Source of the DNA: Thermoplasmata archaeon
GTDB taxonomy: Archaea; Thermoplasmatota; Thermoplasmata; Thermoplasmatales; Thermoplasmataceae
Assembly: GCA_021811505.1 (NCBI GenBank)
Contig: JAJZOM010000308.1
Location: 1-12,145, forward strand
Length of the DNA stretch: 12,145 nucleotides
Direction of reading: 5' to 3'
This document shows, in pieces, positions 5,975 through 12,036 of this stretch (position 1 is the first letter of the stretch; each line of letters starts with the position of its first letter). Below the pieces are notes generated by a model. It did not search any database, had not been told where the DNA came from, and saw only the letters and a list, made by a program, of their open reading frames with translations. The position numbers and the translations under genes are program-made.

Positions 5975-8710
5975 TCAATCCCAGAACCTCCTGTTTTTTG
6001 CATAGTCCATCTCACCGGTCAGAATAGCCCTTATGAAGTCCTCATCTTTGTTATAGGTGACTTCAAGGAGCCTGGAGGCGGTTTCGGGTCCAATTCCTCT
6101 TGCAGCAAGAACCATTATGGCCTGCAGTCCCCTTTCACGCACAAGATGCGCGTTTTTGGAAAGTCTCCTGCGTATCCTGTTTCCTTCGGCATCATTTTCT
6201 CTCGCCCTGTCCAGGAGGTTTCTCTCGAATGGCGACAGAGAAGCCACAAGTGAACTGCCGCACCCGGGACACTTTATCAGCTTTATGTCCCTTATCCTCA
6301 CCGTACGAACATTTGAGCATGAGGTGCAGAAAAGAGTTACTTCCTCGTTGAGCAGCCTCTTTTTTACCGCCTCAAGGATGGTTTTTGTCGGCTTGAGCGG
6401 GGCGACTCTTTCTGAATAATGCGTTATGAAAACATCTGAACTCGCTGACATGTTATCATTCAGTATGAGCTTGATTTTGTCTTCCCTGACCTTTTTCAGG
6501 TAGTCCTCAAGCGCACTGAGATCCATGTAGTCAGATATCAGCTTCCGGATTGAATCCTTGTAAAGAGGGGTATCCCTGTACGAGTCTACAATCTTTTCGA
6601 ATCTGATGCGCCCAATGTCCGCGTCATTTCCTATTACACCGAATTTTCTCGCTTCATACAGGAATACGGAATTAAAGAACCTTGATCTTCTCGCAGATCC
6701 GGCAACGTACTGATAAAGCCTGTCTGGTTCGATACTTAATATGATTCTGCGCACATCGGAGGCAGCAATCCTTCTCGAAGTCCTGATGTATATGTGGTAC
6801 GGTGAGTAGTCTACCTCAACGCTTTCTCCGGTAATGCCCGCAAGTATGCTGGAGAATATCTCTGCCAATGCAAAATTTCCACGGGTCCCAAGTAGGACCT
6901 GCACTATGACTTCATTGGATTTTGTCTCAACTATTGTTCTTTCCAGTGTGGCAGATTCTTTCCTGTACCATTCCCGGAGCACGGATTTTGATTCTAAGTC
7001 GACAAAATCGGGAACTATTTCGTTCTCGCGGTTGAATGAGACTTTGGAGGTAACGTCCATGAGTACCGGAATCTCCTCCCCTGACCACTTCGGAGCTATA
7101 GCTGCAGTAGGAAATGGCTCAACGAGAATCTTATCACTTTCAATCCTTATGATTCTCCAGGTCGATCCTTTGATCACGAAATAACTGCCAGCTTCCAGTT
7201 CATTCACGACGTATCTTTCGTCCAGGGTGCCGATGAATTTCCTGTTAATTGTGTCGATTACCTTGTAATTCTTCTCGCTCGGGATCATGGAGATATTCTC
7301 CAGGAAATAGTTCAGGACTCCCCTTCTCTTGCCGATAAAACCATCTTCCTTCCACACTTTCCCGAGAAACACAAGAAAGTCCAGAGTCTCCATGTATTCG
7401 TCCTCGGTGAGATTCTCAAATGGATAGGTACTTCTAACTATCTCGTAGAACTCCATATAGTCAAGTCTCGGAACAAATTTTACCTGTGAAAGTATCTGGT
7501 TTGCAAGCGTTGCGAGAGAATTTTTTCTTATTAGTATATCCTCAAGGTGGCCTTCAGCTATGTGCGAGACGATCGCGGTTGCTTCCTCCAGTTCGATTAT
7601 GTCGCTGCATACAATCTCTCCAAGCGATATTTTTTCGATATTATGGCCGGCCCGTCCGACTCTCTGTATAAGTTTGTTGATCTGTCGGGGGGAATTAAAC
7701 TGGAGAACAAGATCGGCTGAACCTATGTCAATTCCGAGTTCCAGCGATGATGTACAAATAAGTGCTTTTATCTTACCGGCCTTGAAATCACGTTCGGCAG
7801 TCTCTCTTGTATCCCGCGATAGTGACCCATGATGAATCTGGATAGGCGGATCCTCCAGAAACAGCTTCAGCCTGAATGCAATGTCTTCGGCGGTACTCCT
7901 GGTGTTTACAAATACGAGGGTTCCCCTGTGTGTTTCAATGAGATTCCATATGTGAAGTATTGCACCTGCGTAAGCCTCGTCGCATCCCATAACTTCCGAG
8001 ATTTCAGGTGGAGCTTTTTGCGGTATCCCCACAACTATCTCCATCTTTTTCTTCAGGACTGACCGGATGATCTCCGGTGTTTCATTCGGAGAAAGGAATT
8101 GTGCGAGTTCTTCAGCATTGCCCACAGTTGCCGAAAGTCCTATTCTCTGAAAGTTTCCGGTAAGGCTCCTCAGTCTTTCAATTGCGAGAGAGAATTGCGA
8201 TCCGCGCTCATTCTGCGACGTTTCGTGAAGTTCGTCCACGACGACATACCTGACACGGGAAACAATTTCCCGCAACTTCTTCCCGTTGAGGATGATCTGC
8301 AGGGATTCCGGGGTCGTTATGAGTATATCTCCGGGATTTTTTACAATCTCTCTCCGGTCAGCGTCCGTTATATCGCTGTGCCTTACCTGAACCCTTATGT
8401 CGAGTTCCCTGCCATAATCTATGAGGCGGTCAAGCATATCCCGATTCAGAGCCCTCAGGGGAGTTATAAACAGTGTCGAAACTGGAGGGGGTCTTTCAGT
8501 AAGAATCTTATGAAATATTGGCAGAATAGCTGCTTCAGTTTTTCCGCTGCCTGTCGGCGAAAGAAGAAGAATATCCTTCCCTTCCATTATGGGTGGAATA
8601 GCCTTGGCCTGAGGGTCAGTGGGTTCAAGCATGCCCTTCTTCGCGAGCATATCCTTTATTCTAGGGTGAAGCAAATCGAATGGAGAACTAATCCGGGGGT
8701 TCTGTTCCAA
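5975..8710 (-). CDS. lhr: Lhr-family superfamily 2 ATP-dependent helicase
   Basis: Large helicase of the archaeal Lhr family, reported to act on DNA repair intermediates and, for some archaeal members, in RNA or ribosome-related processes. The 911 residues show FDLLHP and PTDPQ entry motifs (11-34), Walker A SPTGSGKT (51-58), TPLRALNRD (83-91), TTPESL (132-137), DELH (159-162), SAT (193-195), HHGSLS (293-298), SSLELGIDIG (321-330) and QRVGRAGH (349-356), then the Lhr-specific winged-helix and core region. Near the C-terminus is a zinc ribbon with Cys795, 798, 814 and 817, then a GIGPETASRLL helix-hairpin-helix-like turn (about 872-882). The TTG start at 8710 is chosen because an in-frame stop lies 15 nt upstream and FDLLHP normally sits within about 10 residues of the N-terminus. 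It is first in a unit with Toprim and rnz. Confidence 0.95.
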   Translation of the reverse strand: MEQNPRISSPFDLLHPRIKDMLAKKGMLEPTDPQAKAIPPIMEGKDILLLSPTGSGKTEAAILPIFHKILTERPPPVSTLFITPLRALNRDMLDRLIDYGRELDIRVQVRHSDITDADRREIVKNPGDILITTPESLQIILNGKKLREIVSRVRYVVVDELHETSQNERGSQFSLAIERLRSLTGNFQRIGLSATVGNAEELAQFLSPNETPEIIRSVLKKKMEIVVGIPQKAPPEISEVMGCDEAYAGAILHIWNLIETHRGTLVFVNTRSTAEDIAFRLKLFLEDPPIQIHHGSLSRDTRETAERDFKAGKIKALICTSSLELGIDIGSADLVLQFNSPRQINKLIQRVGRAGHNIEKISLGEIVCSDIIELEEATAIVSHIAEGHLEDILIRKNSLATLANQILSQVKFVPRLDYMEFYEIVRSTYPFENLTEDEYMETLDFLVFLGKVWKEDGFIGKRRGVLNYFLENISMIPSEKNYKVIDTINRKFIGTLDERYVVNELEAGSYFVIKGSTWRIIRIESDKILVEPFPTAAIAPKWSGEEIPVLMDVTSKVSFNRENEIVPDFVDLESKSVLREWYRKESATLERTIVETKSNEVIVQVLLGTRGNFALAEIFSSILAGITGESVEVDYSPYHIYIRTSRRIAASDVRRIILSIEPDRLYQYVAGSARRSRFFNSVFLYEARKFGVIGNDADIGRIRFEKIVDSYRDTPLYKDSIRKLISDYMDLSALEDYLKKVREDKIKLILNDNMSASSDVFITHYSERVAPLKPTKTILEAVKKRLLNEEVTLFCTSCSNVRTVRIRDIKLIKCPGCGSSLVASLSPFERNLLDRARENDAEGNRIRRRLSKNAHLVRERGLQAIMVLAARGIGPETASRLLEVTYNKDEDFIRAILTGEMDYAKNRRFWD

Positions 8711-8731
8711 CTTAACGGGAATACCTCACAC

Positions 8732-8742
8732 AATAAAAATAG
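8732..8742 (-). promoter_or_regulatory. TATA-like box of lhr
   Basis: CTATTTTTATT on the - strand, centred near 8737. It predicts initiation close to 8711, so translation from the TTG at 8710 would be essentially leaderless; a GAGGT further up (8721-8725) is too far for a normal SD. Confidence 0.4.
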
Positions 8743-8769
8743 AAACCATGTATTAACAAAGATGGAATC

Positions 8770-8776
8770 AAAAAAA
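8770..8776 (-). terminator. T7 stop after the acidic microORF
   Basis: Seven T on the - strand, 13 nt beyond the TAA at 8790-8792 and ahead of the lhr promoter. It is a good match for an archaeal oligo-T terminator. Confidence 0.4.
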
Positions 8777-8789
8777 TGATCAGGACGAG

Positions 8790-8861
8790 TTAAAATTCGT
8801 CGTCATCATCATCGTAGTCTTCGTCATCATCAGAATCGCGCCTTTTAATGAAGTTATACAA
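8790..8861 (-). CDS. 23-residue highly acidic microprotein (candidate)
   Basis: A TTG-initiated frame of 23 codons plus TAA. The product begins MYNFIKRR and ends in an acidic run, DSDDDEDYDDDDDEF. I do not recognise it. Support is the complete set of signals around it: a TATAAATA box at 8897-8904 predicting a start near 8874, a TGAGGTG Shine-Dalgarno sequence at 8869-8875 seven nt before the TTG, and a T7 stop at 8770-8776, all in order over about 130 bp. Acidic D/E tails occur in DNA mimics, chaperones and ribosome-binding proteins, but nothing specific can be assigned. The frame is open back to 8945, so a longer form from GTG at 8912 is possible. Alternatively the roughly 100-nt transcript is a non-coding RNA, or the run is a simple GAT/GAC repeat. 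Confidence 0.4.
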   Translation of the reverse strand: MYNFIKRRDSDDDEDYDDDDDEF

Positions 8862-9069
8862 CGGTGAGCACCTCAGTGACGCTAAGCAATTCCTCCTATT
8901 TATACCTTTCACTTTAATTATTATATACGTGGTCTGCAAAACGCTCTACTATGCAGTTGCGATAAGAACATTTCCAGATTTGATGGATGTCCGGCACGCA
9001 AATAACCTCGATGAAATTTTGAGCGGTGAAGACGGGAATGACAATTGTTGCCTCGAGTTTGACGTTTAA
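8848..9069 (+). CDS. possible small membrane protein, 73 residues (weak)
   Basis: The frame encodes one strong hydrophobic helix (about residues 15-39, FLLFIPFTLIIIYVV...) followed by a hydrophilic acidic tail (LDEILSGEDG), so a single-pass membrane protein is possible. Against it: no Shine-Dalgarno sequence and no TATA box lie at the right distance from the ATG, and it overlaps the start region and promoter of the oppositely oriented acidic microORF. No family recognised. Only one of the two overlapping candidates need be real. Confidence 0.22.
   Translation: MKLYNGEHLSDAKQFLLFIPFTLIIIYVVCKTLYYAVAIRTFPDLMDVRHANNLDEILSGEDGNDNCCLEFDV
8897..8904 (-). promoter_or_regulatory. TATA box of the acidic microORF
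   Basis: GTGAAAGG-TATAAATA on the - strand: an A-rich BRE-like element followed by a consensus-like archaeal TATA. Spacing to the SD and TTG fits a short-leader mRNA. Confidence 0.45.
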
Positions 9070-9196
9070 GAGTGAATTAACCGATGCTGTGTCATCTCCG
9101 GCTGAAGAAATAAAGCAAAAATTTGGAGGACCGAATCGGAAAGTTCCAACCGTTCAAGGTCGAGAATACTTTACCTCTCTGAAAACTATATTATAA
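9038..9196 (+). CDS. candidate 52-residue protein of unknown function
   Basis: A 52-codon frame ending in TAA. Its ATG is preceded by a perfect archaeal Shine-Dalgarno sequence, GGTGA at 9025-9029, eight nt upstream, which is the main reason to list it. The product is soluble, with MTIVASSLTFKSEL, an acidic/basic middle (AEEIKQKFGG) and a Thr/Ser-rich end; no domain is recognised. It overlaps the last 32 bases of the weak 73-residue frame at 8848-9069 in another frame, so the two could be a coupled pair or a single frameshifted gene. Its stop lies within the TATA box of the next gene. A GTG at 9026 is an alternative start. Confidence 0.38.
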   Translation: MTIVASSLTFKSELTDAVSSPAEEIKQKFGGPNRKVPTVQGREYFTSLKTIL

Positions 9197-9197
9197 T
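9187..9197 (+). promoter_or_regulatory. TATA box for the 53-residue gene and tRNA-Ser
   Basis: TATATTATAAT centred near 9192 predicts initiation at about 9218, three nt before the ATG at 9221. I see no TATA box about 26 nt upstream of the tRNA itself, so this is the only good promoter for both. Confidence 0.55.
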
Positions 9198-9220
9198 CTA
9201 ATAAATTAAGGGTTGAGATC

Positions 9221-9382
9221 ATGGGCGACAAATTGGCTGAAGTTGAAATTTCTAAGGACGGAGAAATGTATTATGCTAAAATAATCCTTCCATCTGGCGA
9301 AGTAGTTACTCTGGAAAACGAGGATTTTGAGGAAGTTCTTGAACAGGTAACCAACGATCTTCAGGATCGCTTCAGCGCCTGA
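9221..9382 (+). CDS. 53-residue acidic protein of unknown function, upstream of tRNA-Ser
   Basis: A short ATG-to-TGA gene with 53 codons. The product (MGDKLAEVEISKDGEMYYAK...) has an N-terminal beta-hairpin-like pattern: EVEISKDG, YYAKIILPSGE and VVTLE form alternating strands with two glycine turns, followed by a charged amphipathic helix (NEDFEEVLEQVTNDLQDRF). Net charge is strongly negative. No family recognised. Codon use looks like that of neighbouring genes, with a TATA box 26-29 nt upstream of the ATG and a GGTTGAGAT stretch just before it. The stop codon's last base (9382) is directly followed by the first base of the tRNA, so they are almost certainly on one transcript, and RNase P would cut exactly after the stop. 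Confidence 0.72.
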   Translation: MGDKLAEVEISKDGEMYYAKIILPSGEVVTLENEDFEEVLEQVTNDLQDRFSA

Positions 9383-9464
9383 GCGGGGATGGCCCAGTGG
9401 TACGGCGGTAGCCTGCTAAGCTATTTCTCTTATGAGAGCGAGGGTTCGACCCCCTCTCCCCGCG
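9383..9464 (+). tRNA. tRNA-Ser (anticodon GCU)
   Basis: An 82-nt class II tRNA. The acceptor stem GCGGGGA (9383-9389) pairs with TCCCCGC (9457-9463), with discriminator G at 9464. A three-pair D stem with AGTGGTAC loop follows, then the anticodon stem GTAGC/GCTAT with loop CTGCTAA, giving anticodon GCT for AGC/AGU serine codons. A long variable arm (CTCT/AGAG) and T arm GAGGG-TTCGACC-CCCTC complete it. The long variable arm and anticodon fix it as serine. No intron and no encoded CCA, so RNase Z trimming and CCA addition are needed. Confidence 0.97.
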
Positions 9465-9921
9465 TAGTATTCGGTTCGCCCGCGCACCCCTTTTTACCTC
9501 TTTCAAATTCATTGCGCCACACACGATGGGTGTCTTTTCTTCCATATAGCCAACAGTTCCCGGTTTCCCCGAAAGTACCACAAATTCTGCAGTTTTAGAT
9601 GTACTATATCTGCAATTTCTTTCCCTACCCTGGCAGACTTGGATTCCTGCACAAGGTTAGGAAATTCCCGGTGCCTGCCTGCATACCTCATTCCAGTTAC
9701 AAGGGGGTGATGTGCAGATACTTTTCATGTTGATGTCCAAAATGTCTCTCGGGATTTTCCATTCCGATTGCCTGAGGATCCTGACTTCAAATTTCTCCGA
9801 TGATCTAACAATGGCTCTGAAAGTGTGTGCTAAATTGCTGATAAAACTTAACTTCTCGGTTCGCCTTTGTTATCCTTTGGGAAGAAATTTCTGTTGAGTC
9901 ATATATAAAGGGAGTTAATTT
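9465..9921 (-). pseudogene. possible decayed protein-coding gene
   Basis: No intact gene fits this 520-base stretch between tRNA-Ser and the membrane-protein gene. On the - strand one frame is open from about 9921 to 9660, interrupted by a single TAA (9657-9659), then open again through the tRNA region. Parts look like real protein: FRAIVRSSEKFEVRILRQSE and IPRDILDINM upstream, and LSGKPGTVGYMEEKTPIVCG downstream. Between them a different - strand frame (stop at 9509) also reads plausibly (SKSARVGKEIADIVHLKLQN), as if two frameshifts occurred. No start codon lies in the first third. A TATA-like sequence is at about 9902-9911. I do not recognise the family. Chance openness in a purine-rich strand is the alternative. 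Confidence 0.25.
9491..9495 (+). terminator. oligo-T stop after tRNA-Ser
   Basis: CCCC-TTTTT-ACC, starting 27 nt past the tRNA 3' end; the expected kind of archaeal terminator. Confidence 0.5.
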
Positions 9922-9984
9922 TTACAATAAAAGTTAACGCGGTTTCCTTGTCATTTCATTAATAAGATTAGGCAAATTGTGCAT

Positions 9985-10356
9985 TCAAAAATACCCAGAC
10001 TCGTAAAGGGTGATTATAATTAAGTCCAGTAAACACCCGATCCACACATAATTCGGTATCCCTCCGAATATCCCCAGGATCAAGGCAACACTCAGACCTA
10101 GAGCTATTATAGATAAAAAGATGAATTTTCCTCCAAAGATTAAGAATTCTATTCCCGGAATTTCAGCAAGTAATATAGAAAGTGTAAATGTGAAAGTGAT
10201 TAGCATATGGGACTGAGGGAGAGAGTGAACAAGAAGACCATTCAAATCTAAGAACCAGATTCCAATTAGAACAAAAATATTGAAGAGACAAAGCAGAAAA
10301 GGAAATGCCTCTCCAATTTTGGCTTTTTTTGTAGTAATTACTGATCTACTATCCAT
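9985..10356 (-). CDS. four-helix integral membrane protein of unknown function
   Basis: A 123-residue hydrophobic protein from the preferred start. A basic N-terminus (TTKKAK) precedes about four membrane helices: FPFLLCLFNIFVLIGIWFL, then one starting at MLITFTFTLSILL, one at FIFLSIIALGLSVALIL, and a last one at YVWIGCLLDLIIITL. No enzyme motif and no recognised family. The frame extends to an ATG at 10389, but that ATG lies within the TATA box (10390-10397); the ATG at 10356 has a GAGAGGT Shine-Dalgarno sequence six nt upstream, so I choose it. It follows the Nramp gene on the same strand with a gap of about 130 nt and its own promoter. Function could be anything from a small transporter helper to a lineage-specific orphan. 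Confidence 0.78.
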   Translation of the reverse strand: MDSRSVITTKKAKIGEAFPFLLCLFNIFVLIGIWFLDLNGLLVHSLPQSHMLITFTFTLSILLAEIPGIEFLIFGGKFIFLSIIALGLSVALILGIFGGIPNYVWIGCLLDLIIITLYESGYF

Positions 10357-10362
10357 TGAGAT

Positions 10363-10369
10363 ACCTCTC
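10363..10369 (-). promoter_or_regulatory. Shine-Dalgarno site that sets the membrane-protein start
   Basis: GAGAGGT on the - strand, six nt ahead of the ATG at 10354-10356. It argues against the longer frame from 10389. Confidence 0.5.
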
Positions 10370-10389
10370 AGAGCCATATATGGGTCCAT

Positions 10390-10397
10390 AATATAAA
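10390..10397 (-). promoter_or_regulatory. TATA box of the membrane-protein gene
   Basis: TTTATATT on the - strand, centred near 10393, predicting initiation around 10367 just at the SD site. Confidence 0.45.
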
Positions 10398-10485
10398 GTC
10401 AAATCGCTCCTCAATATAGCGCTAGGACCCAGTATGGGCGCAAGGATGAGACATCCAATAGTGGTGTCAACTGCCTGAAGGGACT

Positions 10486-11703
10486 TCACTGGAAAATTGA
10501 CAACAGTCCCACAAAACCACCCGCCTCAACCGCAACAAGCATTGCCCAGTATAAGATTTTAGAACTTAGTGAAAATTTTTCAGCACCCATAACCCTCACA
10601 TCGGAAACGAGAAGTCCCAGCATCACGCCTATTGGAAGCAGCACAACAACGTATACTACCATGAGATTGAGAATGGCCGAAACGAGGTTGCCTGTTATTA
10701 GGAGTCCCGTTATCGCCGCTGGAAAGCTTTCCATTATGAATAGCGTGTAAAATTTCTTCTGTTCCGAAAATTTAGAATCAAGTCTCCTGCTCCAGTTTAG
10801 AACCTCGGCGACGCCCCATGCTGAACCGAGAGAGGCAACGATCAGCGCTAGGAAGCCTGCTGAGATCAGACCGACAGACATTATATATGTGCCTGCCGGA
10901 CCAAGAGCAGCCAACAATGAAGCGAGGTCTCCGGGCGTAAGGATACTTGCCATGTTTATCTTCATCCCTGCCAGCACTATTGCCGCCATCAGAATCTCAC
11001 TCACAACGGCACCCAACAAGGTTTCATTTCTGTGGAATCTCAATGATGTTTTCTGTATCTTCTTCTCGACGGCTGCTCCCGCCTGGTAAAACAGCATCCA
11101 AGGCATAATTACTGCCCCTATATTTGCCGCCATAAGATACTGGTAGTCACGGTTTCCGTATGGTTGTAGTGGATTCATGCCAATGAACAGGATAGATGTA
11201 AGGTTCGGAGTCGAAAATAAAACTGCAGCAATTATTGCAAGGATCAGCACAACAGTAATCAGCAGCAAAATAGATTCTATGTGCCTGTAACCGCCTGTTA
11301 TGACCATTACATTATGGAGAACGAATGCAATGAAGATGCCTATAACCGGAGATATTCCAATGAGTGCGAAACCGATTCCAATTCCGGCATATTCAGCAAC
11401 GTAAGTCATGAAGTCTATGGTAGCCATTGGCAATGCTGCCACCGATGAATATTTCTTCCCCCAGTGCAATCTTACGGCTTCTCCTATGCCATGTCCGGTT
11501 ACAATGCCGAGCGCCCCTGAGGCGTACTGAATCGTAGCCAGCGGGGCTATGAGGATAAGCTCTATGAAAACGAGTCTGTAGCCAAAAGATGAACCTGACT
11601 GCAGTCCGGTAATTATGCTGGCAACATCGACATCAGCAATCATCACGATCCAAGCAGGACCGAAGGCTTTGAAATAGGAAAACCAAGAATGATTGCTGCT
11701 CAA
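10486..11703 (-). CDS. Nramp-family divalent metal ion transporter (atypical motifs)
   Basis: Membrane transporter of the Nramp/MntH family (LeuT fold, 11 helices), which imports divalent metals with protons. The 405 residues align well with MntH at helix 1: GPAWIVMIADVDVAS (15-29) and LQSGSSFGY (34-42) match GPAF...DPGN...QAGASFGY. AEYAGIGIGFALIG (103-116) matches the helix 3 motif. Helix 6 GAVIMPW (196-202) matches GATIMPH. The metal-site Asp (26) and Met (200) are kept, but DPGN becomes DVAS (Asn to Ser, no Pro-Gly break) and MPH becomes MPW, so substrate or coupling may differ. The TTG start at 11703 is chosen because a stop codon lies a short way upstream and no ATG precedes helix 1. A DtxR-type palindrome lies 42 nt upstream. 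Confidence 0.92.
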   Translation of the reverse strand: MSSNHSWFSYFKAFGPAWIVMIADVDVASIITGLQSGSSFGYRLVFIELILIAPLATIQYASGALGIVTGHGIGEAVRLHWGKKYSSVAALPMATIDFMTYVAEYAGIGIGFALIGISPVIGIFIAFVLHNVMVITGGYRHIESILLLITVVLILAIIAAVLFSTPNLTSILFIGMNPLQPYGNRDYQYLMAANIGAVIMPWMLFYQAGAAVEKKIQKTSLRFHRNETLLGAVVSEILMAAIVLAGMKINMASILTPGDLASLLAALGPAGTYIMSVGLISAGFLALIVASLGSAWGVAEVLNWSRRLDSKFSEQKKFYTLFIMESFPAAITGLLITGNLVSAILNLMVVYVVVLLPIGVMLGLLVSDVRVMGAEKFSLSSKILYWAMLVAVEAGGFVGLLSIFQ

Positions 11704-11733
11704 TTTTTCTGAGTGCGTAATTTACACCACGTC

Positions 11734-11742
11734 AGTTTAAGT
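11734..11742 (-). promoter_or_regulatory. weak TATA box of the Nramp gene
   Basis: ACTTAAACT on the - strand, centred near 11738. It predicts initiation near 11712 and a leader of about 8 nt before the TTG. It is directly next to the palindromic operator. Confidence 0.4.
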
Positions 11743-11744
11743 GA

Positions 11745-11758
11745 TTAGGTTAACCTAA
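11745..11758. promoter_or_regulatory. perfect 14-bp palindrome, DtxR/IdeR/MntR-like operator
   Basis: TTAGGTTAACCTAA is its own reverse complement. It carries the TTAGGTTA and AACCTAA half-sites of the DtxR/IdeR box (known consensus TTAGGTTAGSCTAACCTAA, with a shorter centre here). Lying two bases upstream of the Nramp TATA box, over the BRE, it would let a metal-loaded repressor block TBP/TFB. The regulator is not in this window. Confidence 0.6.
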
Positions 11759-12036
11759 ATAATTCTTTCAACTAATATGGAATAGACGTTATTGTATGAT
11801 GGCTTGTCTGGCATGGCGAATGATGCTTCAGACGGACTTCACGCTTAGTGAATAAGCAGAATTCCCTTTTTGAGAGCCGGTCTGAAATGTTATTTCATAC
11901 TTCCTGCAAGGTTTGTTGCTTCCAAAATAGGGGGATAACCTCTACACTGTCTATTATTCGTATGAGGAAATGCAAAATGCATCACGGGATTCTCTGATCG
12001 GAAGTGTTAAGGTTTATGAAACCATAATTGAATATT
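11759..12036. other. intergenic region without a supported gene
   Basis: Between the Nramp operator and the last gene I find only very short frames (18 codons or fewer), a T5 run near 11866-11870, a small inverted repeat TGAAAT-GTT-ATTTCA at about 11882-11896, and TGCA-AAA-TGCA near 11972. No RNA gene recognised. Confidence 0.4.

Noticed and set aside
8099..8779. 226-codon + strand frame opposite the lhr start
   Set aside because: Antisense shadow of conserved helicase motifs; no domain and no initiation signals.
8793..8837. Reading the GTC/ATC-rich stretch as a simple trinucleotide repeat
   Set aside because: It is imperfect and sits in a frame with start, stop, SD and promoter, so a coding tail was preferred, though a plain repeat cannot be excluded.
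9372..9598. Frames on both strands running through tRNA-Ser
   Set aside because: They cross the tRNA, so the tRNA structure explains the sequence; only the - strand part beyond 9465 is considered, as a possible decayed gene.
9712..9897. 61-codon + strand frame with GGGGGTGA just before a GTG
   Set aside because: The SD-like run is only one base from the GTG, too close to work, and the opposite strand reads more like protein.
9465..9984. Mobile element or attachment site downstream of tRNA-Ser
   Set aside because: No integrase, no terminal inverted repeats and no second copy of the tRNA 3' end in the window.
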